DNA from: Erythrobacter sp. WG
GTDB taxonomy: Bacteria > Pseudomonadota > Alphaproteobacteria > Sphingomonadales > Sphingomonadaceae
Assembly (NCBI RefSeq): GCF_026586795.1
Contig: NZ_JAPFGY010000012.1
Coordinates: 30,372-94,371 of the forward strand
DNA length: 64,000 nt
Reading direction: 5' to 3'
Below the pieces are notes generated by a model. The model had not been told where the DNA came from, ran no database searches, and saw nothing but the letters and a program-made list of their open reading frames with translations. Shown here in pieces: positions 50,869 through 60,661 of the stretch. Both the position numbers and the translations under genes were made by a program. Position 1 is the first letter of the stretch, and the number at the start of each line of letters is the position of its first letter.

Positions 50869-52953
50869 CTGCGGCACAGCCGGGTTGCCCGCATCGTACT
50901 TCTTGAACCAGGCGAGGATCGCCGCCGCCTTGGCCGCGCTTTGCGATGGCCGCGCGGCGATCCCGCCGTGGCTGGCGCCCGGCACCTTTACCAGCGCGGT
51001 CGGCACGCCGCGCAGCCGCAGCGCGGTGTAAAATTGCTCCGCCTCGCTCACCGGGGTGCGGTAATCCTCGGAACCCACCACCACCAGCGTCGGCGTGGTG
51101 ACATTGCCGACCAGCGAGAGCGGGGATTGCTTCCAGTAGAGATCCGGGTTCTCCCAGGGCTGCGCACCCAGCCAATAGCGCCCGAAGAAGGCCGGATTGT
51201 CCGCGGTCAGGACCTGCGTCGTCCAGTTGATTACCGGCTTCTGCGTCACCGCCGCCTTGAACCGGCCCGTCTTGCCGACGATCCAGCTGGTCAGCACCCC
51301 GCCGCCCGATCCGCCCGTGACGAACAGCGCGTCAGGGTCAGCCACGCCTTCGGCAATCGCGGCATCGACGATGCTGATGAGATCGTCATAGTCATTGCCG
51401 GGATAGGCCTTGTCGATGCGGTTGGCGAAATCCTCGCCATAGGAGGTCGAGCCGCGCGGATTGGCCGAGAGGACGGCATAGCCGGCTGCGGCGAACAGCT
51501 GATTGTCGCTGGCGAAGTGCGGGCCATAGGCGGCGAAGGGCCCGCCGTGGATTTCGAGGATGAGCGGCACGCGCTGACCCGGGGTGTAGCCGGGCGGCAA
51601 GGTCAGCCAGCCTTCGATCGGCAGGCCGTCATGGCTCGATCTGGCGGTGATCTTGCGCACCGCGCCCATCGTCTTGACTGCCTTCAGCGCAGCGTTGAGA
51701 TCGGTCAGCGCACGGGACTTGCCGCCACCCGCCGCCAGCATCAACTCTGCCGGAAAGGTCGGCGCGCCGCCGGTGAAGGCCAGCGCATCCGTCGCCGCGA
51801 CCGAAAAGCTGCCCCCGGTATAGGGCCGATCGAACCCGCCGCCCGTCAGCCCCTGAACAACATCGCGGATCGTGCCGTCGAGCCCGATCCGCGCCACCCG
51901 CGTCTCGCCGCTGATGTCGTATTGGGCATAGATGCCCTTGCCATCGGCATCCCACGCGATCCCCGCCGGGCTGAAGCCCCAGTCCGCCGTCAGATTGCGT
52001 AAAGCACTGCCATCGGGGGCCATCACGTAGAGATCATCGTCCTCGTAAGCCCGCCCGGCATCGTCGAAGCCGAGGAACGCGATCAGCGTGCCATCGGGCG
52101 AGACCGCCGGGCTGTGATCGGGGCCGTTGCGGCTGGTCAGCGCGCGCATCTGCCCGCTGGCGATATCGAGCGCGTGGATCTCGCCATCGACGGGATCGCT
52201 CTGCCAGTCAGGCTTGCGATTGGCGCCGAAAAACAGCGTCTTGCCGTCCTTCGAAAAGGCGAGCTCGCCGCCGTCGTGATACTCGCCAAAGGTCAGCTGC
52301 CGCGCTGCGCCGCCGGTGGCGGGGATCATGAACAGCTTTTCGAACCCCGGCTTCAAATAGCCCGCCCCGTCGGCGCGGTAGGCGAGCAGGTCATAGACCT
52401 CCAGCGGCTCGGCCCACTGGGCGCCTTCTGGCTTGCCATCGGGGGCCTTGCCGAGCTTCAGCCCCTCGCCCTCGACCAGCATGGAATAGGCGATCTGCGT
52501 GCCATCGGGCGACCAGGTGATGCCGGAGGGACTATTGGGCAGGCCCGTCAGCCGCACCGTCTCGCCGCCCTTCACCCACTTGACCCACAGCTGCGCGCCC
52601 CCGGCTGCGGTCGCAACATAGGCCAGCCGCGTGCCATCGGGTGACCAGCGCGGGGCAAAGGCATCGCCCTCGCCGCTGGTGCCAGCCAAGGGGAGCTGTT
52701 CGCCGGTGCGGGTGTCGACCAACCAGATGGAACGGCGGGCGCGGTCGGTCATGATGTCATTGCTCACCCGGACATAGGCGATGGCCGTGCCATCCGGGCT
52801 GATCTGCGGGTCGCTTGCCATCGACAGATCGAACAGATCCTTCGTGGTGAAGCGGGCCTCGGGTCCGGCGGTGGGGGCGCCAGCCTCCTGCGCCAGCGCC
52901 CCATGCGCCCAGCCCGCCATCAGCGCGGCTGCTGCCAGAAGTCCTGCCCTCAT
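50863..52953 (-). CDS. Exported S9-family prolyl oligopeptidase-like peptidase
   Basis: The 696-residue protein has a signal peptide ending GALAQE and an N-terminal beta-propeller with repeated WSPDGT/FSKDGK blades. The C-terminal alpha/beta-hydrolase domain has nucleophile Ser in TGGSGGGVLT, Asp in VGSEDYRTPV and His in GASHGG. It would trim peptides or acyl-peptides in the periplasm by a metal-free mechanism. It is the last gene of the leftward folE-receptor-M3-SOD transcript. AGGGA precedes the ATG at 52953. Confidence 0.92.
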   Translation of the reverse strand: MRAGLLAAAALMAGWAHGALAQEAGAPTAGPEARFTTKDLFDLSMASDPQISPDGTAIAYVRVSNDIMTDRARRSIWLVDTRTGEQLPLAGTSGEGDAFAPRWSPDGTRLAYVATAAGGAQLWVKWVKGGETVRLTGLPNSPSGITWSPDGTQIAYSMLVEGEGLKLGKAPDGKPEGAQWAEPLEVYDLLAYRADGAGYLKPGFEKLFMIPATGGAARQLTFGEYHDGGELAFSKDGKTLFFGANRKPDWQSDPVDGEIHALDIASGQMRALTSRNGPDHSPAVSPDGTLIAFLGFDDAGRAYEDDDLYVMAPDGSALRNLTADWGFSPAGIAWDADGKGIYAQYDISGETRVARIGLDGTIRDVVQGLTGGGFDRPYTGGSFSVAATDALAFTGGAPTFPAELMLAAGGGKSRALTDLNAALKAVKTMGAVRKITARSSHDGLPIEGWLTLPPGYTPGQRVPLILEIHGGPFAAYGPHFASDNQLFAAAGYAVLSANPRGSTSYGEDFANRIDKAYPGNDYDDLISIVDAAIAEGVADPDALFVTGGSGGGVLTSWIVGKTGRFKAAVTQKPVINWTTQVLTADNPAFFGRYWLGAQPWENPDLYWKQSPLSLVGNVTTPTLVVVGSEDYRTPVSEAEQFYTALRLRGVPTALVKVPGASHGGIAARPSQSAAKAAAILAWFKKYDAGNPAVPQP

Positions 52954-52999
52954 TGACTTTTCCCTTTCATCCCGGCTTGCCTTGCCATCCTGTGCGGTA

Positions 53000-53725
53000 T
53001 CAGCGCGAGGCCGCGGCGTAACGCACCGAGACCTTGCCCCAATCAACCACCTGCCACCACCCGTCGAGATAGTCGCCGCGGCGGTTCTGCCACTTGAGGT
53101 AATAGGCGTGCTCCCACACGTCATTGCCCAGAAGCGGCACACCCTTGACTTCGGCTGCGTCCATCAGCGGGTTGTCCTGATTGGGGGTCGAGGTGATCGC
53201 GAGCTTGCCGTCCGCGCCCACGATCAGCCACACCCAGCCCGATCCGAACCGCGCTGTGCCGGCCGCCTTGAACGCTGCCTTGAACTTGTCCATTCCCCCG
53301 AACTGCGCGTCGATGGCAGCCGCGAGCTGGGGCGAGATCGCGCCCGGCTGCCCTACCGGCGCCATGGTTTGCCAGAAGAAGGTGTGGTTCCAGTGCCCGC
53401 CAGCATTGTTGCGGATCGCCGCCGGGAGCGTGCCCGCGCGCGCCACCAGCTGTTCGAGCGGCACCCCTGCGAGCGCCGGATCGGCTGCAACCGCCTTGTT
53501 GAGGTTGTCGACATAGGCCTGATGATGCTTGCCGTGGTGGATCCGCATCGTCTCGGCATCGATCACCGGCTCGAGCGCCTCGGGAGCATAGGGCAAGGGC
53601 GCGAGCGTGAAGGCGGCGGGCGCAGGCGCAGCAGTCTGCGCCTCGGCGGCGGGTGCCAGCCACAGCGGAGCCATTGCCGCTGCCAGCGCTGCACAGGTCA
53701 GCAGCACAGATCGCACTTGGGTCAT
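53000..53725 (-). CDS. Exported Fe/Mn superoxide dismutase
   Basis: The 241-residue protein has a signal peptide (to about residue 29), then a complete Fe/Mn SOD. Metal ligands are in [17 protein letters not shown] (first His), HWNHTFFW (second His) and [15 protein letters not shown] (Asp, His). Most Fe/Mn SODs are cytosolic, and the usual periplasmic enzyme is Cu/Zn SOD. An exported Fe/Mn type inside a zinc-linked operon suggests replacement when zinc is scarce. Fe and Mn specificity cannot be separated confidently by eye. Confidence 0.93.
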   Translation of the reverse strand: MTQVRSVLLTCAALAAAMAPLWLAPAAEAQTAAPAPAAFTLAPLPYAPEALEPVIDAETMRIHHGKHHQAYVDNLNKAVAADPALAGVPLEQLVARAGTLPAAIRNNAGGHWNHTFFWQTMAPVGQPGAISPQLAAAIDAQFGGMDKFKAAFKAAGTARFGSGWVWLIVGADGKLAITSTPNQDNPLMDAAEVKGVPLLGNDVWEHAYYLKWQNRRGDYLDGWWQVVDWGKVSVRYAAASR

Positions 53726-53749
53726 CGGATCATTCCTTCCTTCGGCACA

Positions 53750-55867
53750 TTATCTCAGCCCGCGATTTGCAAGCAGCGCGTCCGCATTGGGGAGACGGCC
53801 GCGAAACGCGATATAACTTTCAGCAGGATCGCGCGTATTTCCCTTTGCCAGCACCTCGCGCCGCAGCTTTGCCGCCAGCGCCGGATCGAACAGATTGCCG
53901 GTCTCCTTGAAGGCCTCGAACCCGTCGGCATCCATCGCCTCGGCCCAGCTGTAGGCGTAATAGCCCGCCGAATAGCCGCCATCGAAGATGTGGCTGAAAT
54001 GCGCGAGGCGGTGGCGCATCCCCACCGCCCCCGGCACGCCCAACGCGGCAAGGCGCTGCTTCTCCCACAGGGTCGCATCGAAGCCTTCGGGCACGGCTGT
54101 CATCCGGTGCAGTTCCATGTCGAGGATCGCCGAGGAGATCTGCTGCACCGTCAGGAAACCCTGATTGAAAGTGCGCGATTCGAGGAGGGCGGCCAGCATC
54201 GGTTCGGGGATCGGCTCGCCCGCGGCATTCTTGGCATGGGCGCGCAGGATCGAAGGCTCGCTGATCCAGTGCTCGTGGATCTGCGAGGGCAGTTCGACAA
54301 AGTCGCGCGTGACCGACGTGCCCGACAGGCTGGGATAGCGCACCTGGCTGAACAGCCCGTGCAGCGCATGGCCGAATTCGTGGAACAGCGTGGTCGCATC
54401 ATCAAGGCTGATCTCGGCCCGCTCGCCCGGCGCAGGCGGGGTGAAGTTGCAATTGTTCACCACCACCGCCTTGTAGCCCAAGAGTTCGCTCTGATCGCGC
54501 AAGCTGTTCATCCACGCGCCGGGCCGCTTCGTCGGGCGCGCGAACCAATCGGCAAAGAACAGGCCGACCACGGTGCCATCGGCCTCGCGGATCTCCCAGG
54601 CCTTCACCCCTTCGGCATAGACAGGCAGATCGGGGCGGGCCACGAACTGGATGCCATAGAGTCGCCCGGTGGTCTCCATCAGCGCGGCCACCATCCCATC
54701 GAGCGGGAAGTATTGCTTCAGCTCGGCCTCATCGAGATTGTAGCGCCGGGCGCGTTCCTTCTCGGCATAGTAGCGCCAGTCCCACGCTTCGATCGTGGTG
54801 ATGCCGTCGGCCGCTGCCAGCTTTTCGAGTGCAGCCTGCTCTTCCCTCGCGCGTTCGAGCGAAGGGCGATAGATCTGCATCAGCAGGTCCATCGCCGCAT
54901 CCGGGGTCTTGGCCATGCTGTCTTCAAGCACGAAATCGGCATGGGTCTTGGCGCCCATCAGCCCGGCACGCTCGATCCTGAGTTCCAGCATCCTGCGGAT
55001 GATCGCAGCGGTGTTGTTGTCATTGGCATTGGCCCCGCGATTGTCGAAGGCCTTGAACACCTTCTCGCGCGCGGCGCGGTTGGTGGCGGTGGTGAGGAAC
55101 GGCTCGACCGCCGAGCGGGTCGCGGTGATGAGATAACCCTGCTGGCCAGCGGCCTCGGCAGCCTTGGCGGCGGCGGCTTTGGCGCTGGCGGGAATGCCGG
55201 CCATCTCGGCCTCGGTCAGGATCACGCTGCTCGCCTTCTGGTCAGCCAGCAGCTTTTGCCCGAAGGCAACGCCCAGTCTGGACATCTCGGCATTGATTTC
55301 GGCCACCCGCGCGCGCTGTTCGGGGCCAAGCGCTGCGCCCGCGCGCACGAAGCGGCGGTGGGTTTCTTCGAGCAGGCGGGTCTGTTCGGGGGTGAGGCCA
55401 AGGCTCGCGCGCTGGCGATGGACCGCATCGACCCGCGCAAACAGCGCCGGATCGAGCATTATGGCGTTGCTGAAATCGGTCAGCATTGCCGAGATCGGCT
55501 CTTCCGCAGCCTGGATCTCCGGCGTCGCATCCGCGCCCGCGACATTGAAGAAGGCTGCGGAAATCGCCTGATAGCGCAGTCCCGCCCGCTCCAGCGCCTC
55601 GATCGTGTTGGCAAAGGTCGGGGCGCTGCGCACCCGGGTGATCGCCGCAATCTCGGCGCGCGCCTCAGCCAGCGCCTCGGTCAGGGCTGGCTCGTAATCG
55701 GCCGGCTGGATAGTGCCATAGGGCGGAACGCCCTGCGGATCGGTGATCCAGTTGCCCAGCAAGGGGTTGGCACGCGCCGGGGCGCTGGCGGTGGTCTGGG
55801 CATGCGCGGTCATGGTGGGCACAGCTAGCGCGAGGGTGCTGGCCGCGGCAAGGATCAGGTGACGCAT
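53750..55867 (-). CDS. Exported M3-family metallopeptidase (Dcp-like)
   Basis: The 705-residue protein has a signal peptide ending TAHAQ and an M3 peptidase catalytic domain with the HEXXH motif in LFHEFGHALHGLFS and downstream Glu in QIHEHWISEPS. Its N-terminal half is helical. It resembles peptidyl-dipeptidase Dcp and oligopeptidase A, which are zinc enzymes. It lies between the TonB receptor (54-base gap) and the SOD (24-base gap). A zinc peptidase in this operon may reclaim peptides or bound metal; that idea is inference. Confidence 0.93.
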   Translation of the reverse strand: MRHLILAAASTLALAVPTMTAHAQTTASAPARANPLLGNWITDPQGVPPYGTIQPADYEPALTEALAEARAEIAAITRVRSAPTFANTIEALERAGLRYQAISAAFFNVAGADATPEIQAAEEPISAMLTDFSNAIMLDPALFARVDAVHRQRASLGLTPEQTRLLEETHRRFVRAGAALGPEQRARVAEINAEMSRLGVAFGQKLLADQKASSVILTEAEMAGIPASAKAAAAKAAEAAGQQGYLITATRSAVEPFLTTATNRAAREKVFKAFDNRGANANDNNTAAIIRRMLELRIERAGLMGAKTHADFVLEDSMAKTPDAAMDLLMQIYRPSLERAREEQAALEKLAAADGITTIEAWDWRYYAEKERARRYNLDEAELKQYFPLDGMVAALMETTGRLYGIQFVARPDLPVYAEGVKAWEIREADGTVVGLFFADWFARPTKRPGAWMNSLRDQSELLGYKAVVVNNCNFTPPAPGERAEISLDDATTLFHEFGHALHGLFSQVRYPSLSGTSVTRDFVELPSQIHEHWISEPSILRAHAKNAAGEPIPEPMLAALLESRTFNQGFLTVQQISSAILDMELHRMTAVPEGFDATLWEKQRLAALGVPGAVGMRHRLAHFSHIFDGGYSAGYYAYSWAEAMDADGFEAFKETGNLFDPALAAKLRREVLAKGNTRDPAESYIAFRGRLPNADALLANRGLR

Positions 55868-55921
55868 GAGGATGTTTCCTTGTTTGGATGAGTGAGGCGA
55901 AGTGGGTGAGCTCGCAGGGCC

Positions 55922-58024
55922 TTACAGCCGCCAGCGCAGCGAAAGTCGCAGGTCGCGGCCCGCCATCGGGGCGAAATCCTTGAGCAGGCTGGCATGGCGG
56001 CGGGCTTCGACGTCGAACAGGTTGGTCGCCTGAAGCGACAGGTTGAGGCCGGGGAAGCGCTCGACAAAGGGCTGCCAGTCGAGGCTGAGATTGACCAGCG
56101 TGAAGGCATCGGTCGGCGTCTCCAGCGTGACGATCCGGCGCTGGGCGAAAACATGCTCGACCTCGGCCCGAGCCGTGACGGTGCTCGCAGCCGCGGCGAT
56201 ATCGGCAAGGATGCGGGCGGGGGGGATGCGCGGCGCGGGGCCCTCACCGGTGATGTTGACCCGCACCAGATCGGCGACCAGCGAGGTGCTGATGTCGAAC
56301 GGCCCGGCCGTGCCAAGCTCGGCCCCCGCATCCAGTTCCAGCCCCCACAGCCGCGCCCGATCGCTGACAAAGCGGAATTCGGGCAGGCCTTCGTTGAGGT
56401 TGCCGGTTTCGATCTGGTAGATGAAGTTGGAAAAGCGCGTGGCATAGGCGCTCAGCTCCAGCCGCCAGCCATCGCCCTTGCCGCGCAGCCCGATCTCACC
56501 CCCCGTGCCGCGCTCGATCGCGAGCGTGGGATCGCCGATCTCGAAGGCCTGAGTGCCGACATGGGGGCCATTGGCGAGCAGTTCCTCGGCCGCCGGGGGG
56601 CGCGCGGTGGTCGACAGCGTGCCGACCAGCCGCCAGTCCCCGGCCACCCGCCACACCGCGCCAAGCGAGCCGGAGACTTTGCTGAAGCTGCGGTCGAAGT
56701 TGCGGGTGGGCGAAGTGATCCGGCGATGATCGTAGCGCAGCCCGGCCTCGATCCGCAGCGGCCCGGCTTCGAGTTCCTGTACCGCGAACAGGCCGAATTC
56801 CTCGGTCAGGTTGGGCGGGACGAAGGCCTCCTCGCCAATCGCCGAGAAATCGCGGCGCACGAATTGCCCGCCGAGTGCGCCGCTCCAGCTCCCCTGCCGG
56901 GCCTGCACCGCCTCAACCCGCACCTCGAGGCCCTTGTTGGCGAAGCGGGTACCGGCATCGTCGGGGTCCGCGCCGCCTTCGACATGGGCATAATCGGCAT
57001 AGCCGCCGCGCAGGTTGAGCCGCTCGAAGAAGCCGCCGCCCAGCCCGATGCTGCCGCGCAGATCGAACCGGGTCTGGCGCGCATCGAGGAATACCTCCTC
57101 GGGCGCCCCGCCGCCGGTGAGATCGAAGCGCGGGGGCACGGCATATTCGGTTTCGAGATGGCTGATCGCCGCGCCGAGCGTGTCTTCGCCCGAAATCCAC
57201 GCGATCCCGGCCGTGGCGATCTGCTGGCTCGCGTCGCTGTTGGGGATGCGCCCGCGCCGCTGCGCCAGCGCGCGCACCGCCGGATCGGGGCTGGCCGCCG
57301 CGCGGGCGCGCAGAGTGGGCGAAAGGATGAAGCCGCCGGTTCTGAGGTCGCCGGTGTCGAGCCAATTGCCGCCCACCCGCAATGCGATCTCGGGCGCAAG
57401 GCGCGCGGTGATCCCGGCGGCCAGGTTGCGCTCCTTGGCCGCAGTCGCGGCCCCCGCGACGATGTCTGCCGCAACCGGCGCATCCGGAACGCTGGTCGGC
57501 ACCCGGCCATCGAGCACGTTGACCACGCCCCCGATCGCCGAAGGGCCAAAGCGCAGCGCGGCAGGCCCGCGCACCACCTCGATCCGCTCGGCGGTCAGCG
57601 GGTCGATCGCCACAGCATGATCGGCCGAGGTGTTGGAGACGTCGAACGCCCCGATCCCGTCGGTCAGCACCCGCACTCGTTCCCCCGTCAGCCCGCGCAG
57701 CACCGGACGCGAGGCATTGGGGCCGAAGGTCGCGGCCGACACGCCGGGGACGCGGGTGATGGTATCGCCGATCTGCGGGCGGGCGCTGCGCAGCAGATCG
57801 GCGCCCTGAAGGATCGTCACCGGCGAGGCGACGTCGATCCGCTCGCGTGCGATGGTGGTGGAAACGACGATCTCGCTGACAGCGTCGTCGCTCCCCGGCC
57901 GGGGTTGTTCGCCCTCAACCTCAACCTCTGCCTCGGGAGCAGTGTCGGCGAGCGCGGGCGTGCCGCCCAGTATTGTCCCGACGAGCCACAGGGCACCCAG
58001 TCCCGCCATCCTGCGCGCCGCCAT
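55922..58024 (-). CDS. ZnuD-like TonB-dependent receptor, probable zinc uptake
   Basis: The 700-residue receptor has a signal peptide ending TPALAD, a TonB-box-like SEIVVSTT, and a plug with RPVLRGLTGERVRVLTDGIG, then SADHAVAIDPLTAERIEVVR and GPSAIGGVVNVLDGR. This run closely follows the ZnuD zinc-receptor pattern. The barrel ends LRLSLRWRL. ZnuD imports zinc or zinc-ligand complexes across the outer membrane. It begins five bases after the folE stop, so it shares the zinc-linked promoter. No long His cluster is present, so ligand specificity rests on the plug motif and context. Confidence 0.88.
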   Translation of the reverse strand: MAARRMAGLGALWLVGTILGGTPALADTAPEAEVEVEGEQPRPGSDDAVSEIVVSTTIARERIDVASPVTILQGADLLRSARPQIGDTITRVPGVSAATFGPNASRPVLRGLTGERVRVLTDGIGAFDVSNTSADHAVAIDPLTAERIEVVRGPAALRFGPSAIGGVVNVLDGRVPTSVPDAPVAADIVAGAATAAKERNLAAGITARLAPEIALRVGGNWLDTGDLRTGGFILSPTLRARAAASPDPAVRALAQRRGRIPNSDASQQIATAGIAWISGEDTLGAAISHLETEYAVPPRFDLTGGGAPEEVFLDARQTRFDLRGSIGLGGGFFERLNLRGGYADYAHVEGGADPDDAGTRFANKGLEVRVEAVQARQGSWSGALGGQFVRRDFSAIGEEAFVPPNLTEEFGLFAVQELEAGPLRIEAGLRYDHRRITSPTRNFDRSFSKVSGSLGAVWRVAGDWRLVGTLSTTARPPAAEELLANGPHVGTQAFEIGDPTLAIERGTGGEIGLRGKGDGWRLELSAYATRFSNFIYQIETGNLNEGLPEFRFVSDRARLWGLELDAGAELGTAGPFDISTSLVADLVRVNITGEGPAPRIPPARILADIAAAASTVTARAEVEHVFAQRRIVTLETPTDAFTLVNLSLDWQPFVERFPGLNLSLQATNLFDVEARRHASLLKDFAPMAGRDLRLSLRWRL

Positions 58025-58028
58025 CGGA

Positions 58029-58631
58029 TCAGGCCGGCATCGCGAGCAGTTGCAGGAATTCGGCGCGGGTTACCGGATTGTCGCGGAACTCGCCCAGCAT
58101 CCGGGAAGTGGTCATCTGCACCCCCGGCTTCTTGATCCCGCGGGTGGTCATGCACTGATGCGCGGCCTGAATCACCACCGCCACCCCGCGCGGGCAGAGC
58201 GCGTCGTTGATCGCATCGGCAATCTGGCCGGTCAGCGTTTCCTGGATCTGAAGCCGCTTGGCGTAGGCTTCGACCACCCGCGCCAGCTTGGAAATGCCGA
58301 CCACGCGCCCGGCGGGCAGATAGGCAACATGCACCTTGCCGATGATCGGCACCATGTGATGCTCGCAATGCGATTCAAGCCGGATATCCCGCAGCATCAC
58401 GATTTCATCATAGTGGTTGGTTTCCTCGAATGTGGTCTCCAGCATCAGGCGGGGGTCTTCGTCATAACCGCCGAAGAACTCCTCATAGGAGCGCACCACC
58501 CGGTCGGGCGTGCCGAGCAGGCCCTCGCGGTCCGGATCGTCGCCTGCCCATTCGATCAGGCAGCGCACGGCCTCCTCAGCCTCTTTCCGGGTGCGGCGAC
58601 GGATGCGGGAAATGGGTTCGGGAGCGTTCAT
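58029..58631 (-). CDS. folE: GTP cyclohydrolase I (FolE type)
   Basis: FolE converts GTP to dihydroneopterin triphosphate for folate. The 200-residue protein keeps the zinc site of type IA enzymes: Cys89 and His92 in [10 protein letters not shown] and Cys160 in [11 protein letters not shown]. It therefore is a zinc enzyme, not the zinc-free FolE2. The start is [10 protein letters not shown] (58631), because longer frames run through the promoter. It is first in a leftward operon with a ZnuD-like receptor, behind a Zur-box-like site shared with cysS. Confidence 0.93.
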   Translation of the reverse strand: MNAPEPISRIRRRTRKEAEEAVRCLIEWAGDDPDREGLLGTPDRVVRSYEEFFGGYDEDPRLMLETTFEETNHYDEIVMLRDIRLESHCEHHMVPIIGKVHVAYLPAGRVVGISKLARVVEAYAKRLQIQETLTGQIADAINDALCPRGVAVVIQAAHQCMTTRGIKKPGVQMTTSRMLGEFRDNPVTRAEFLQLLAMPA

Positions 58632-58672
58632 GGACTGGCTTTCGGGAGAGTGAAGAAAAACGGCTCGACGTG

Positions 58673-58689
58673 ATGATATAAAATCACAT
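58673..58689. promoter_or_regulatory. Zur-box-like site in the folE/cysS divergent promoter
   Basis: ATGATATAAAATCACAT lies in an AT-rich patch of a 132-base divergent gap. With one flanking base it reads GTGATGATATAAAATCAC, a dyad matching at 14 of 18 positions. It fits ATGTTATA-N-TATAACAT less well than the cobW site but keeps the TGATATA and CACAT half ends. It would control both operons. Confidence 0.55.
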
Positions 58690-58763
58690 AAAGGGAAAGC
58701 GCTATTCGTCGGATTGTTCCGGCCTCTCATCGACAGGCTGGCCGCCGACCTGAAGGACCATCA

Positions 58764-60161
58764 ATGCGCGATCTGGTGTTTCACAATACGCTCGGCGGCG
58801 AGCGGCAGAGCTTTCGTCCGGCCGATCCGGGCCATGTGACGATCTATGTCTGCGGGCCGACTGTCTATGATTATGCCCACCTCGGCAATGCCCGGCCCGC
58901 GGTCGTGTTCGACGTGCTGGTGCGCCTCCTGCGGCGCCGGTTTGCCCGTGTGACCTATGCGCGCAATATCACCGACATCGACGATAAGATCAACGCGCGC
59001 GCAGCGCAGATGGGCGTGTCGATCGACACTATCACTGCCCGCTTTGCCGACGCCTATGCCGAGGACATGGCCGCAATCGGCTGCGCTTCGCCAGATGTGA
59101 CCCCGCGCGTCACCGAGCATGTGCCTGAGATCATCGACTTCATCGCTCGCCTGATCGCGCGCGGCCACGCCTATGCGGCCGAGAGCCATGTGCTGTTCCA
59201 CGTGCCCTCCTTTGCCGAATATGGCCGTCTGTCGGGCCGCTCGCTCGAAGACATGATCGCAGGCGCGCGGGTTGAAGTCGCCCCGTTCAAGCGCCATCCG
59301 GCGGACTTCGTGCTGTGGAAGCCTTCCGGCCCTGACCTCCCTGGCTGGGATAGCCCGTGGGGGCGCGGGCGACCGGGCTGGCACATCGAATGCTCGGCCA
59401 TGATCGAAAGCCATCTCGGACACTCGATCGACATTCATGGCGGCGGGGCGGACCTGATCTTCCCGCACCACGAGAACGAAATCGCGCAGGGCACCGCCGC
59501 CCATAACGGGGCGTGCTATGCCGGGCTGTGGATGCACAACGGCATGGTCACGGTTGAAGGCCAGAAGATGGCCAAGTCTGCGGGCAACATGCTGACCGTG
59601 CGCGAGGCGCTTGACCGCTATCCGGCCGAGGCCTTGCGGCTGGTGCTGCTGTCGGCCCACTACCGCCAGCCGGTCGACTGGTCGCAGACCGCGGCCGAAC
59701 GCGCGGTGGCGACGCTTGACCGGCTTTATGGCCTGCTTGGCGATGCCGGGGATGAGGCGATCGAGGCCGATCCTTCCGATCTTGCCGCAATCGAAGCGGC
59801 GCTGACGGATGATCTCGCCTTCCCCCGCGCGCTCGCCGCGCTGGCACAGCTGGCGACGGGGATCCGGCAAGCGGCCGATCCGCTCCGGCGGCGGCAATTG
59901 CAGGCGGCCCTGCGGGCAGGCGGCGATATGCTCGGGCTGCTCAACAATCCCGAAGAATGGCGCGAGCAGCGCGCCCGCATGGCCGCAGCCGCGCCGCGCG
60001 ATCCCCCCGACCACGCCCGGATCGAGGCCGCGATCGCCGCGCGCAACGCCGCCCGCGCGCGCCGCGACTGGGCGGCCGCCGATGCGATCCGCGCCGAGCT
60101 GACCGCGCTTGGCGTGACCCTCACCGATCAGTCTGACACCACCACATGGACCCGCCAATGA
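58764..60161 (+). CDS. cysS: Cysteinyl-tRNA synthetase, probable zinc-stress paralogue
   Basis: The 465-residue class I synthetase has HIGH-like YDYAHLGNAR, and a KMSKS loop in the form GQKMAKSAGN. The zinc-site residues Cys30 (VCGPTV), Cys210 (WHIECSAM), His235 and Glu239 (FPHHENEI) are all present. It charges tRNA-Cys. Grouped with hisI, folE and a CobW chaperone, it looks like the Zur-linked second CysRS seen in other bacteria, although no second copy lies in this window. Its stop overlaps the hisI ATG. Confidence 0.93.
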   Translation: MRDLVFHNTLGGERQSFRPADPGHVTIYVCGPTVYDYAHLGNARPAVVFDVLVRLLRRRFARVTYARNITDIDDKINARAAQMGVSIDTITARFADAYAEDMAAIGCASPDVTPRVTEHVPEIIDFIARLIARGHAYAAESHVLFHVPSFAEYGRLSGRSLEDMIAGARVEVAPFKRHPADFVLWKPSGPDLPGWDSPWGRGRPGWHIECSAMIESHLGHSIDIHGGGADLIFPHHENEIAQGTAAHNGACYAGLWMHNGMVTVEGQKMAKSAGNMLTVREALDRYPAEALRLVLLSAHYRQPVDWSQTAAERAVATLDRLYGLLGDAGDEAIEADPSDLAAIEAALTDDLAFPRALAALAQLATGIRQAADPLRRRQLQAALRAGGDMLGLLNNPEEWREQRARMAAAAPRDPPDHARIEAAIAARNAARARRDWAAADAIRAELTALGVTLTDQSDTTTWTRQ

Positions 60162-60643
60162 CCCCCGAGAGCCTGCATTTTGCCGTGCGCGAAAACGCCC
60201 CGATGATCGAGCTGGGCGATCAGCTCGCCCCGCGCTTCGATGCTGCCGGACTGATCCCGGTGATCACCTGCGAGGCGGAGACGGGCGCGGTGCTGATGCT
60301 CGGCCACATGAGCCCCGAGGCGCTGCGCCTGACGCTCACGACCGGCGAGGTGCATTATTTCTCCCGCACCCGCAAGGCGCTGTGGCGCAAGGGCGAACAC
60401 AGCGGCTTTGTGCATCGGCTGGTCGAACTCAGGGTCGATGATGATCAGGACTGCCTGCTCGCCCGCGTCGCGCTGGAAGGGCCGGGATCGTGCCATGTCG
60501 GCTTCTATTCGTGCTTCTACCGCGCGGTTGACCGCGATGCGCTCGCCCCCGATGCCATCGTGCCGCTGCGCCGGATCGAAGACGAGGCTGCCTTCGATGC
60601 CGAAACGGTCTATGCGGGCCTGCCCAATCCGACCCTCATCTGA
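60158..60643 (+). CDS. hisI: Phosphoribosyl-AMP cyclohydrolase HisI, altered zinc site
   Basis: HisI opens the ring of phosphoribosyl-AMP in histidine synthesis. The 161-residue protein has GAVLMLGHMSPEALRLTL, VHYFSRTRKALWRKGEHSG and SCHVGFYSCFYR. In normal enzymes three Cys bind zinc: one in D-C-D, one in CH-x-G, and one in S-C-F. Here the second and third remain (Cys112, Cys119), but D-C-D is D-D-D (Asp95), with a new Cys at 99. ATG 60158 overlaps the cysS stop. A low-zinc or other-metal version is suggested. Confidence 0.88.
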   Translation: MTPESLHFAVRENAPMIELGDQLAPRFDAAGLIPVITCEAETGAVLMLGHMSPEALRLTLTTGEVHYFSRTRKALWRKGEHSGFVHRLVELRVDDDQDCLLARVALEGPGSCHVGFYSCFYRAVDRDALAPDAIVPLRRIEDEAAFDAETVYAGLPNPTLI

Positions 60644-60661
60644 AACCGGGAACCTAAGATC

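Noticed and set aside
52781..55828. A 1015-residue open frame on the plus strand
   Set aside because: It is fully antisense to the SOD, M3 and S9 peptidase genes, is Arg/Gly/His-rich with no domains, and is a product of high GC content.
55994..58135. A 713-residue plus-strand open frame
   Set aside because: It is antisense to the ZnuD-like receptor and has no recognisable domain.
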